Assembly (NCBI GenBank): GCA_902786015.1
Contig: CADAAU010000002.1
Coordinates: 164,981 to 228,980, forward strand
Direction: 5' to 3'
Length of the DNA: 64,000 bases
Source: an uncultured Coriobacteriaceae bacterium
Lineage (GTDB): Bacteria > Actinomycetota > Coriobacteriia > Coriobacteriales > Atopobiaceae
The notes below the pieces were generated by a model. The model was not told the origin of the DNA and did no database searches. It saw nothing but the letters and a program-made list of their open reading frames with translations. The position numbers were made by a program, and so were the translations under genes. This document shows, piece after piece, positions 51,458 through 58,854 of the stretch. How positions within the stretch are numbered: the stretch's first letter is position 1; the number at the start of each line of letters is the position of its first letter.

Positions 51458-51469
51458 ATGCGCTACAAT
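51458..51469 (+). promoter_or_regulatory. Promoter-like motif ATGCGCTACAAT
   Basis: Identical to the metG motif at 36744; 68 bases upstream of the foldase-like start at 51538. Confidence 0.55.
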
Positions 51470-51537
51470 ACCTATTTGCAGTTTTAGTGCTCTCGTATAC
51501 GATGCGAGAACGAAAGAGAGACGAGAAAGGTGTCACT

Positions 51538-52470
51538 ATGGCTGAAGAGGTAACCAGCGAGAAGAAGGCTGCAGGGGAGGGTGGTCTCAACCTGAGCAAG
51601 AACGCTTGGATTGGCATTGCCGCCGCCGCATTGGTAATTGGCCTGCTGATTGGCCACTTTCTACTTGGTGGTTTGGGCGGGGGCGCGCTAAAGAAGAGCA
51701 CCGTCTCTGAGGGCGAGCTCGACAAGCCTATCGCAACGTATTCCTACAATGGCGCGAGCAAGAATGTTTCCACTCGCGAGGTCATTCAGCAGAGCGGATC
51801 GCTCGACTCCGCAAAGAAAGAGGACGGCAACTACGATATCCCCTCTGCCGACTCGATTCTTTCGTTTGCCCGCAATCAGATAATCTCTGCCGAAGCAGAC
51901 AGCAAAGGCATTCAGGTCTCCGATGACGACTTGGCAAAATATGCAGAGGAGATGCTTGGTTCGAGTGACTTTGCCTCGGTGGCGACCTCGTACAACATGG
52001 ACGAGGAGACCGTCAAGTCGCTTCTTCGCGACTCCGCAAAGATGAGCAAGCTTCGTGAGCAGGTTCTGGGCGAGACCGACGCAGGCCAGGCGCCCGAGGC
52101 TCCCAAAGAGCCCGAGGTCAAGGGCGAGGTTGGCGAGGACGGCAAGGAGGCCGAGCCGACTGAGGAGGCACGTGAGGCCGCCAACAAGGAGCCCAAGAAA
52201 GAATACGCTGACTACATCATCAAACTCGCAGGCGACGAGTGGGATGCCGAGAAGGGCGCTTGGAAGAGCGAGGACGGCCCGTATGCGACCGCTCTTGCGG
52301 ACTATGAGGTAAAGAAGGACGCCGCCACCTACGAGGCCGCGAACGCCGCTTACTATGTTGCTTACCAGCAGTACTCCGAGAAGCAGTCCGAAGTCTCCCA
52401 GAAGTGGACCGACTACGTCAACGAGCTGATGGGCAACTCCACCATTCAGATCCTTACGCTCAAGTCGTAA
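51538..52470 (+). CDS. Membrane-anchored foldase-like protein (paralog B)
   Basis: A 310-residue paralog of the protein at 49204. N-terminal cytoplasmic tail of 22 residues, one helix (AWIGIAAAALVIGLLIGHFL), and a SurA_N-like region (STREVIQQSGSLDSAKKEDG, DSILSFARNQIISAEADSKG) with a long acidic insert (EPEVKGEVGEDGKEAEPTEE). The C-terminal YADYIIKLAGDEWDAEKGAW repeat is shared with paralog A, which lacks the acidic insert. It has its own promoter and terminator. A lipid anchor is absent, unlike PrsA. Confidence 0.7.
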   Translation: MAEEVTSEKKAAGEGGLNLSKNAWIGIAAAALVIGLLIGHFLLGGLGGGALKKSTVSEGELDKPIATYSYNGASKNVSTREVIQQSGSLDSAKKEDGNYDIPSADSILSFARNQIISAEADSKGIQVSDDDLAKYAEEMLGSSDFASVATSYNMDEETVKSLLRDSAKMSKLREQVLGETDAGQAPEAPKEPEVKGEVGEDGKEAEPTEEAREAANKEPKKEYADYIIKLAGDEWDAEKGAWKSEDGPYATALADYEVKKDAATYEAANAAYYVAYQQYSEKQSEVSQKWTDYVNELMGNSTIQILTLKS

Positions 52471-52495
52471 ATAATCTTCTTTGCATTGCTTGTAT

Positions 52496-52532
52496 CAACA
52501 CCCCTGCGGTTCGATGACCCGCAGGGGTGTTG
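52496..52532 (+). terminator. Terminator after paralog B
   Basis: CAACACCCCTGCGG (52496-52509) pairs with CCGCAGGGGTGTTG (52519-52532). Confidence 0.85.
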
Positions 52533-52611
52533 ACGTATCGTACATATTCACGAAATAATGCATCGCTATACTGTTGCGAATTCGTACGACATGAAGGATA
52601 GGAGTTCAACG

Positions 52612-53646
52612 ATGGAAAAGAAGGACTTGGATTGGGGTAGCCTCACGTTTAGCTACACGCCTACTGACTATAGCTACGTGTGCAATTACAAGGATGACGC
52701 GTGGGGCGAGGACATCCTGACGCCGGATCACACGCTGCAGCTGAGCGAGTGCGCGGGCATCTTCCATTATTGCCAAGAAGTCTTTGAGGGCCTGAAGGCG
52801 TATACCACCAAAACCGGGGACATCGTGTGCTTCCGTCCCGACATGAACGCCTCGCGTATGGCAGACTCGGCCAAGCGCATCTGCATGCCGGCGTTCCCCG
52901 AGGATCGTTTCGTGGAGGCCGTCAAACAGGTTGTCAAGGCCAATCTCGCCTGGGTGCCGCCCTTTGGCTCGGGCGCGACGCTCTATATCCGTCCGTTCAT
53001 GATCGCCACTGGCGACGTCATCGGCGTGAAGCCTGCGACGGAGTATCAGTTCCGCATCCTCGTTACGCCTGTGGGCCCCTACTACAAGGGTGGCGTGCAG
53101 CCCGTGGCGCTCAAGGTGCCCGAGTACGATCGCGCCGCTCCGCATGGGACGGGCAACATCAAGGCTGGTCTCAACTACGCCATGAGCTTGTATCCCAGCG
53201 TGCTTGCCCATGCCGAGGGGTTTGCCGACAACATGTTCCTCGACCCGCAGACCCACACGTTCGTGGAGGAGTCCGGCGGCGCGAACTTCTTGTTCGTCAA
53301 GGAGGACGGCTCTCTTGTGGTCCCGCAGTCTGCGACCGATTCCATCCTTCCCTCCATCACGCGTCGCTCGCTCGTGCAGGTGGCCGAGGAGATGCTCGGC
53401 ATCAAGGTCGAGCAGCGTCAGGTGCGCTTTGACGAGATCGACCAGTTCGTGGAGTGTGGCATGTGCGGCACGGCCGCCGTTATCAGCCCCGTGGGCAAGG
53501 TCGTCGACCTTGAGGGTAACGAGCACGTGTTTGGAGCAGGAATGGAGCACGTGGGCCCCGTGCTTGCCAAGCTGCGTGAGACGCTCACGGGCATCCAGGC
53601 GGGCGAGATCGAGGACAAGTTCGGCTGGGTCATCAAAGTTGCCTAG
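52612..53646 (+). CDS. ilvE: Branched-chain amino-acid aminotransferase
   Basis: A 344-residue fold-type IV PLP enzyme that transfers amino groups between Leu/Ile/Val and 2-oxoglutarate. YCQEVFEGLKAYTTKTGDIV is the N-terminal signature, YIRPFMIATG the substrate region, and GTGNIKAGLNYA carries the PLP-binding Lys near residue 190. CGTAAVISPVG near 292 binds the phosphate end. The BCAT2-like N terminus (WGSLTFSYTPTDY) is typical of this branch. AGGAG precedes the start at 52612. Monocistronic. Confidence 0.92.
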   Translation: MEKKDLDWGSLTFSYTPTDYSYVCNYKDDAWGEDILTPDHTLQLSECAGIFHYCQEVFEGLKAYTTKTGDIVCFRPDMNASRMADSAKRICMPAFPEDRFVEAVKQVVKANLAWVPPFGSGATLYIRPFMIATGDVIGVKPATEYQFRILVTPVGPYYKGGVQPVALKVPEYDRAAPHGTGNIKAGLNYAMSLYPSVLAHAEGFADNMFLDPQTHTFVEESGGANFLFVKEDGSLVVPQSATDSILPSITRRSLVQVAEEMLGIKVEQRQVRFDEIDQFVECGMCGTAAVISPVGKVVDLEGNEHVFGAGMEHVGPVLAKLRETLTGIQAGEIEDKFGWVIKVA

Positions 53647-53684
53647 TTAAGCCGTCCAACACAAACGAGCCGGGCTCAGGTGTG

Positions 53685-53725
53685 CCAAATGGCGCATTTG
53701 GGTCCGGTTTCTTTGTGTCAAATAT
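53685..53725 (+). terminator. Weak terminator after ilvE
   Basis: CCAAATG (53685-53691) pairs with CATTTGG (53695-53701), and T-rich bases follow after 53706. An outer AGCCGG/CCGGTTT pairing may extend it. Confidence 0.45.
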
Positions 53726-53805
53726 CTAAATATCAAAGACATTCGATTCGCATGATAATGTATTTATAGAAGGTCGGCGGACAGACGGACAGAAAGGAAA
53801 CGAAC

Positions 53806-54258
53806 ATGTTGCGTATGGCCATTTGTTGTGGCGGCGGCTTCTCTTCGAGCACCATGGCAGCTCATCTCAACAAGCAGATCAAGGAGAAGGGCCTAGAGGA
53901 CGAGCTGTTCCTTGAGTTCATTCCCTTTGCAAACCTCTATGGCTCGGACGCGGCCTTCATATCGGGCGTGCAGCGCGACCGTCAGGACGAAGTGGACGTG
54001 GCCCTGCTCTGTCCGCATCTGGAATATGACGCAAAACGCGCCGCCGACGAGGGAAAGCTGAGGATTCCGGTATTCGTCCTCCCCATGCGACTGTACGGTC
54101 TCGTGGACATCGAGAATCTGATCGAGGAAGCCGAGGACGTAATCGAGCTCTGGAACGCTGGCACACCCAATGTCGTAACGTTTCCCGACGAACCCCGTTC
54201 CGTTGTGGCCATGCGCACGGTATCGCATCGTCGTTGGCTCGCGAAGCAGGGCAAATAA
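53806..54258 (+). CDS. Orphan PTS IIB-like protein (lactose/cellobiose type)
   Basis: A 150-residue protein. MLRMAICCGGGFSSSTMAAH has the PTS IIB loop with the phosphocysteine at residue 7 or 8 after a beta strand; VDVALLCPHLEYDA fits the second strand-loop. The C-terminal 45 residues extend past the usual IIB end. No IIA or IIC gene adjoins it, so it may act in regulation or with a transporter elsewhere. AAAGGAAAC precedes the ATG. Confidence 0.7.
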   Translation: MLRMAICCGGGFSSSTMAAHLNKQIKEKGLEDELFLEFIPFANLYGSDAAFISGVQRDRQDEVDVALLCPHLEYDAKRAADEGKLRIPVFVLPMRLYGLVDIENLIEEAEDVIELWNAGTPNVVTFPDEPRSVVAMRTVSHRRWLAKQGK

Positions 54259-54304
54259 GAAAGGGCGACGGCTCGACGTCTTCTAGCCGGCTCTCAATCG
54301 ACGC

Positions 54305-54316
54305 ATGCGCTATACT
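54305..54316 (+). promoter_or_regulatory. Promoter-like motif ATGCGCTATACT (hisS)
   Basis: -10-like TATACT preceded by ATGCGC, 33 bases before the hisS start. Confidence 0.55.
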
Positions 54317-54349
54317 AGGCAAATTGCACGAGAGCGAGGAAGGCACATC

Positions 54350-55666
54350 ATGGCGCAACGGGTTCAGGGCACCGAAGATCTATACGGCAACTATATGCGT
54401 GCTTGGCAGCACATGCAGGACGTGGCACGCGAGGTGTTTGGAGCGTATGGCTTCGACCTCATTGAGACACCTGCGATTGAGCAGGTAGCGACCTTCGTTC
54501 ACGGTATCGGCGAGTCGACCGATGTGGTGCGCAAGGAGATGTTCCGCGTGTATTCGGGCGCCCTTATCGACACTCTGCTCTCGAAGGGCAGCGAAGAGGG
54601 GCTTAAGGCCAAACAACGCCTTGCGCTGCGTCCCGAGGGAACGGCTGGTGTGGTACGTGCTGCCGTGCAAAACAACTTTGTGCCGCAGGGCGGCGCTCCG
54701 GTAAAGCTGTGGTATGCCGGCCCGATGTTTCGTGGCGAACGGCCGCAAAAGGGTCGCTTGCGCCAGTTTCACCAGGTCGGTGTCGAGTGGCTCGGGGCGC
54801 CCGATGCGGCGGCCGACGCCGAGTGCATTATCATGCTCATGCGCTACTTCGAGCGTCTAGGATTTGCGCCGGATTCGCTCAAGCTGGCAATCAACTCCAT
54901 GGGTGACGTCGCATGCCGTCCGGCGTATCGCAACAAGGTTCGCACGTTCATTCTCGATCATGCCGATCAGATGTGCTCCGATTGTTTGGAGCGAGCAGAG
55001 ATAAACCCATTGCGCGCTTTCGACTGCAAGAACGACCACTGCCGTGAGGTCATGAGCGACGCGCCACTCGCGCCCGACAACCTGTGCGATGACTGCGCGG
55101 AGCACTACGCGCAGGTCAAGCGTTACCTCGACGAGGCGGGCATCGACTATGTGGAGGACCCCACGCTCGTGCGCGGCCTCGACTACTATACGCGCACCGT
55201 GTTTGAGGTGGAGGTCGAGGGCGCTGGCGTGGGCGCCATAGGTGGAGGTGGACGCTACGACGGCCTCATGGAGCTTGAGGGCGGCAAGCCTACGCCTGGC
55301 CTTGGCTTTGCGGTGGGCTTCGAGCGCATTGCGCTGGCCTTGGAGGCACAGGGTGTGAACATGGGCGGAGATGCGCCGTCATGCGTGTATGTTGCCTGCA
55401 CACCCGATGTGCGCACGCACGTGTTCAGTGCGGTCCTCGCGCTGCGTGAGGCCGGAATTCGTACCGAGGCCGATTATCAGGGGCGCTCGCTCAAGAGCCA
55501 GTTCAAGCAGGCCAACAAGCTAGGGGCGCGACTCTGTGTGGTGCTCGGTCCCGACGAGGTTGCCGAAGGCGTCGCCACGTTACGCGACATGTCGACCCAC
55601 GATCAGGTGCAGGTACCGCTGGGAGAGTTGGCGCCGTACGTGGCTGCTCGCCTTTCCCCCTGTTAG
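54350..55666 (+). CDS. hisS: Histidyl-tRNA synthetase
   Basis: A 438-residue class II synthetase. VQGTEDLYG near the start, FRGERPQKGRLRQFHQVG (motif 2) near 125, LVRGLDYYTRTVFEVE near 270 (His-binding), and GLGFAVGFERIALALE (motif 3). An insertion with CSDCLERAEI and CDDCAEHYAQ around 205-250 suggests a zinc-type knuckle found in one bacterial HisRS branch. A C-terminal anticodon-binding domain closes it. GAGGAAGG precedes the ATG at 54350. Confidence 0.94.
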   Translation: MAQRVQGTEDLYGNYMRAWQHMQDVAREVFGAYGFDLIETPAIEQVATFVHGIGESTDVVRKEMFRVYSGALIDTLLSKGSEEGLKAKQRLALRPEGTAGVVRAAVQNNFVPQGGAPVKLWYAGPMFRGERPQKGRLRQFHQVGVEWLGAPDAAADAECIIMLMRYFERLGFAPDSLKLAINSMGDVACRPAYRNKVRTFILDHADQMCSDCLERAEINPLRAFDCKNDHCREVMSDAPLAPDNLCDDCAEHYAQVKRYLDEAGIDYVEDPTLVRGLDYYTRTVFEVEVEGAGVGAIGGGGRYDGLMELEGGKPTPGLGFAVGFERIALALEAQGVNMGGDAPSCVYVACTPDVRTHVFSAVLALREAGIRTEADYQGRSLKSQFKQANKLGARLCVVLGPDEVAEGVATLRDMSTHDQVQVPLGELAPYVAARLSPC

Positions 55667-55758
55667 CTTTGGCGTTTCGCCAAGCTCTTCTGGGCACGGG
55701 CTATTGAGCTGGTCCATACTATTGGACAAGTCTAGCCCGGACCTAAAGGAGAGTGCAT

Positions 55759-57339
55759 ATGGCCGATACCATGCGAGGTGTGTACACCAACCTTACCGAT
55801 ATTCGCCGCCGCGTGTTTGCGGAGGTGGCGAGGATCGTATACGAGACGGCAGAGAATCCTCAATGGACCGATGCGGACTTCGACACGCGCTTTGAGGAGC
55901 TTCCATACCAGATTGTCCCCGGCGAGGTTGCGACCTATCGCGAGAGCGTCTTCTTGGAGCGGGCCATAGTGGAGGAGCGCATCCGCCTCGCCATGGGCCT
56001 CGACCAAAAGGGTGTGGACCGGCCCATACGCGTGAGCGCTGGCTTGGCAGACGCTACGGTAGCCGACACCTACTACAATCCACCCCTCATCAACGTCATT
56101 AAGTTCGCCTGCAACGCGTGCCACGACAACGTGTATACGGTCACGGACTCCTGCCAGGGCTGCTTGGCGCATCCCTGCCGCGAGATTTGCCGAAAGCAGG
56201 CGATTACGTTCCGCCACAAGCGGGCATACATCGACCAAGATAAGTGCATCAAGTGTGGCATGTGTGCGCGTGTGTGCCCCTACCATGCAATCCATCACGA
56301 CGTCCGGCCTTGTGCCGAGGCTTGTGGCATGCACGCCATTGGTTCGGATGAGCATGGCCGCGCCGAGATCGACTACGAAAAGTGCGTCTCGTGCGGACAG
56401 TGCCTCATCAACTGCCCGTTTGGCGCCATTGCCGACAAGAGCCAAATCGCTCAGGTCATCTTTTCTATTGTGGGCGGGGACGAGGTCATCGCCATCGTGG
56501 CACCTGCGTTCGTAGGACAGTTCGGCGGCAAGGGCAACGTGGGCAAGCTGCGCAATGCCTTTGCCCAGCTGGGATTCTCGGGCGTCGAAGAAGTTGCCAT
56601 CGGTGCTGACCTCTGTGCGATTGAAGAGGCGGACGACTTCATTGAGGAAGTGCCCGAAGACATCTCCTTCATGGGCACCTCATGCTGTCCTGCATGGTCG
56701 CTCATGGCAAAGATGGAGTTCCCCGAGCACAAAGAGTGCATCTCGATGGCACTTACGCCCATGGTCCTTACGGCGCGCATGGTGCGGGACAGCCATCCCA
56801 ATGCAAAGATCGTATTCGTTGGCCCCTGCTCTGCAAAGAAGCTCGAGGCAATGCGCACGTCGGTGCGTTCCGAGGTGGACTTTGTACTCACCTTTGAGGA
56901 GATGGCCGGCATGATGCGTGCCAAGGGCATCGACTACCTCAAGCTCGAAGACGACAACAAGTCCGACTTCGCCGTAGCCTCCGAAGACGGACGCAACTTC
57001 GCCGTCGCGGGTGGCGTGGCAAACGCCGTGGTCAACGTCATCAAGGAGCGCTATCCGGACCGAGAGGTAAAGGTCGCAAACGCCGAGGGGCTCGACGAGT
57101 GCCGCAAGATGATTCGCGATGCGGTGCGTGGCAAGTACGACGGGTATCTGCTCGAGGGCATGGCGTGCCCGGGTGGTTGCGTCGCTGGCCCCGGTACCCT
57201 GCAGGCAATCAACAAGTCGGCCGCGGCGGTCAAGCGCTATGCAAAGAAGTCGCCGCACAAACATGCGGTCGACAACCAGTATCGTATTCTGATCCATGCG
57301 CTCGAGCGCGACGAGGATGGGATAAAGCCTACTGAGTAG
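55759..57339 (+). CDS. [FeFe]-hydrogenase, monomeric, group B-like
   Basis: A 526-residue enzyme. The first 110 residues lack known cluster motifs. Ferredoxin-type Cys sets follow (CQGCLAHPC, CIKCGMCARVCP, CVSCGQCLINCP), for two to three [4Fe-4S] clusters. H-cluster motifs: TSCCPAW (L1), GPCSAKKLEA (L2) and EGMACPGGCVAGPG (L3), with the Cys ligands present; L2 has GPC rather than MPC. IGADLCAIEEADDF stands where proton-transfer residues lie. It can evolve or take up hydrogen; the group B assignment is from motif form only. AAAGGAGAG precedes the ATG at 55759. No hydEFG maturases are in the window. Confidence 0.88.
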   Translation: MADTMRGVYTNLTDIRRRVFAEVARIVYETAENPQWTDADFDTRFEELPYQIVPGEVATYRESVFLERAIVEERIRLAMGLDQKGVDRPIRVSAGLADATVADTYYNPPLINVIKFACNACHDNVYTVTDSCQGCLAHPCREICRKQAITFRHKRAYIDQDKCIKCGMCARVCPYHAIHHDVRPCAEACGMHAIGSDEHGRAEIDYEKCVSCGQCLINCPFGAIADKSQIAQVIFSIVGGDEVIAIVAPAFVGQFGGKGNVGKLRNAFAQLGFSGVEEVAIGADLCAIEEADDFIEEVPEDISFMGTSCCPAWSLMAKMEFPEHKECISMALTPMVLTARMVRDSHPNAKIVFVGPCSAKKLEAMRTSVRSEVDFVLTFEEMAGMMRAKGIDYLKLEDDNKSDFAVASEDGRNFAVAGGVANAVVNVIKERYPDREVKVANAEGLDECRKMIRDAVRGKYDGYLLEGMACPGGCVAGPGTLQAINKSAAAVKRYAKKSPHKHAVDNQYRILIHALERDEDGIKPTE

Positions 57340-57359
57340 TGTCTCCCGCTCGACGAAAT

Positions 57360-57395
57360 CGGCCCCGGTCATCGTCCAAATGACCGGGGCCGTTT
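57360..57395 (+). terminator. Terminator after the hydrogenase
   Basis: CGGCCCCGGTCAT pairs with ATGACCGGGGCCG, followed by TTT. Confidence 0.85.
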
Positions 57396-57428
57396 GCAGT
57401 CGTACAGTCAAAAAGCACGCTGGATGTG

Positions 57429-57734
57429 TTAGTCCTTCTGTCCGCTAATCGAGGCATAGAAGTACGCTTGGTCAAAGACTTCCTCAATGGTGTGACCGTT
57501 CACGAACCTCAGCGAAAGGAACTCACCCAAGGTTGGCACAAGTTCGCTGCAGTCAACAAAGTGGTTCTTGTGGTTGCGAATCGACGTGTCCTGTGCGCGC
57601 CAGTAGTTTTCGTTGGCGTCGGTGATGTAATAGACCTTGGAACCCACACGCATGTACACGGAATGATGGATGTGCAAATACTCTTCGAGTTCTGCGTAGC
57701 TTATCTTGAGGACCTCTTGTGCCTTCTTACCCAT
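57429..57734 (-). CDS. Small protein of unknown function
   Basis: A 101-residue protein (MGKKAQEVLKISYAELEEYL and on). It has an amphipathic first third, then strands (VYMRVGSKVYYITDANENYW, HFVDCSELVP). No signal peptide, membrane helix or known motif. GGAGCGACC precedes the ATG at 57734 on the minus strand, and a promoter-like motif lies 40 bases upstream, so it is expressed on its own. Family not recognised. Confidence 0.6.
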   Translation of the reverse strand: MGKKAQEVLKISYAELEEYLHIHHSVYMRVGSKVYYITDANENYWRAQDTSIRNHKNHFVDCSELVPTLGEFLSLRFVNGHTIEEVFDQAYFYASISGQKD

Positions 57735-57773
57735 GGTCGCTCCAATCGTTGTTGACAAAACCTTGGTAACCCT

Positions 57774-57785
57774 ATCTTAGCGCAT
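57774..57785 (-). promoter_or_regulatory. Promoter-like motif ATGCGCTAAGAT (minus strand)
   Basis: Read on the minus strand, the pattern ATGCGCTAAGAT lies about 40 bases before the start at 57734. It deviates from the other copies only in the third-last base. Confidence 0.45.
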
Positions 57786-57837
57786 GACGCTACAGGAATC
57801 GAGAGCTCGTCGATAAACGCATGGCAAGCAGGTCGCA

Positions 57838-58050
57838 CGGTATGTCCCCGTGCTCAAACAGTTCTCTCCGGGGCGGGGGCGGAGGTTATGCGCCTGAGCT
57901 CAGACAGTCCTCGCCCCCGGCAGGGGCTCGGGGTATGTCCCCGTGCTCAAACAGTCCTCGGCTTCGCCTGTGGAACTGCGCGCGGGGACATACCCCGAGC
58001 CCCTCAGGCGCATAACCTCCGCCCCCGCTCTGTTGCGGAACTGCACGCGG
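57838..58050. repeat. Nested conserved-core hairpins, locus 3
   Basis: An inner unit has 21-bp arms (57923-57943 / 57983-58003, GGGGCTCGGGGTATGTCCCC then G) with the core GTGCTCAAACAGTCCTCGGC...GGAACTGCGC. It sits inside an outer unit with 26-bp arms (57873-57898 / 58003-58028, GCGGGGGCGGAGGTTATGCG then CCTGAG). A further half-unit (GGTATGTCCCCGTGCTCAAA then CAG) flanks on the left and a GGAACTGCAC half on the right. Confidence 0.8.
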
Positions 58051-58105
58051 TGGACAAACCCCGCGTCTGCGCTCCCGTTGCGGAGCATCGTGCGGGAAGC
58101 CCTTG

Positions 58106-58765
58106 TTAGCGGTGGTCCGTCAGCAGAAGGCTTCGTAGCTCGACGCAATCGTGTGCGAATACTGTGCCTCCCTGTGAGCGGACGTATTCCTCGTCCCTGA
58201 AACCCCACGTCACGATGATGCAGTCGATGCCGGCGTTGTGGGCGCACGCGACGTCGACTTCTGAGTCTCCCACGTACACGCACTGAGAGGGAGAAACGTT
58301 GAGGGCTTCCATGCACGAGAACACCGTGTCGGGTGCGGGCTTGCGCCGAATGCCCTCGCGCTCACCTCGTGCCACCTCAAAGCACCCGGGAAAGAAATGC
58401 TCTACAAGTGGGCCTACTGCATAATCTCCCTTGTTGGATACCACGCAACATTGCATCCCCTGCTCGCGCAAGTCGTCGAGCAGGGCTTCAATGCCAGGGT
58501 AGGGTGCCGTGGCCTCAAGGCTGTGCGCCGCGTAATGGGCGTTAAAGGTCTTGTACACATCCTGTATGAGCTCGTCTGCCGAACCTTTGGGTACCGCTTG
58601 TCGAATGAGGTTCAGAATCCCATTGCCGACGAACTGACGAACCTCGTCACGCGTCCGTTTGGGCAGTCCATGTGCCGCCAAAGCGTGGTTGGTGGATGCT
58701 GTGAGGTCATCGAGCGTGTTGAGTAGCGTGCCATCCAAGTCAAAGATGGCAGTTGTGTAGTGCAT
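58106..58765 (-). CDS. HAD-family phosphatase, phosphoglycolate phosphatase-like
   Basis: A 219-residue HAD hydrolase. TAIFDLDGTLLNTLDDLTAS at residues 4-23 holds the nucleophile Asp and general acid. CCVVSNKGDYAV near 107 is motif II and CVYVGDSEVDVACAHNAG near 160-177 is the metal-binding motif IV. KPAPD near 145 gives motif III. The helical cap fits the Gph/PGP subgroup; 2-phosphoglycolate or similar small phosphate is the probable substrate. AAGGGGGAC precedes the start at 58765. Confidence 0.85.
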   Translation of the reverse strand: MHYTTAIFDLDGTLLNTLDDLTASTNHALAAHGLPKRTRDEVRQFVGNGILNLIRQAVPKGSADELIQDVYKTFNAHYAAHSLEATAPYPGIEALLDDLREQGMQCCVVSNKGDYAVGPLVEHFFPGCFEVARGEREGIRRKPAPDTVFSCMEALNVSPSQCVYVGDSEVDVACAHNAGIDCIIVTWGFRDEEYVRSQGGTVFAHDCVELRSLLLTDHR

Positions 58766-58854
58766 TTGTCCCCCTTGTCGTAACGTCCGTCGCATTTTCT
58801 TGCAATTCATCGTAGTATTATGTGGCTAGTAAAAAACCCGAGAAAGGGACGCGC

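Noticed and set aside
57838..58050. Possible tRNA or riboswitch upstream of the small gene at 57429
   Set aside because: It lies upstream of that gene's promoter-like motif and is explained by nested hairpin repeats with the same core as two other loci.
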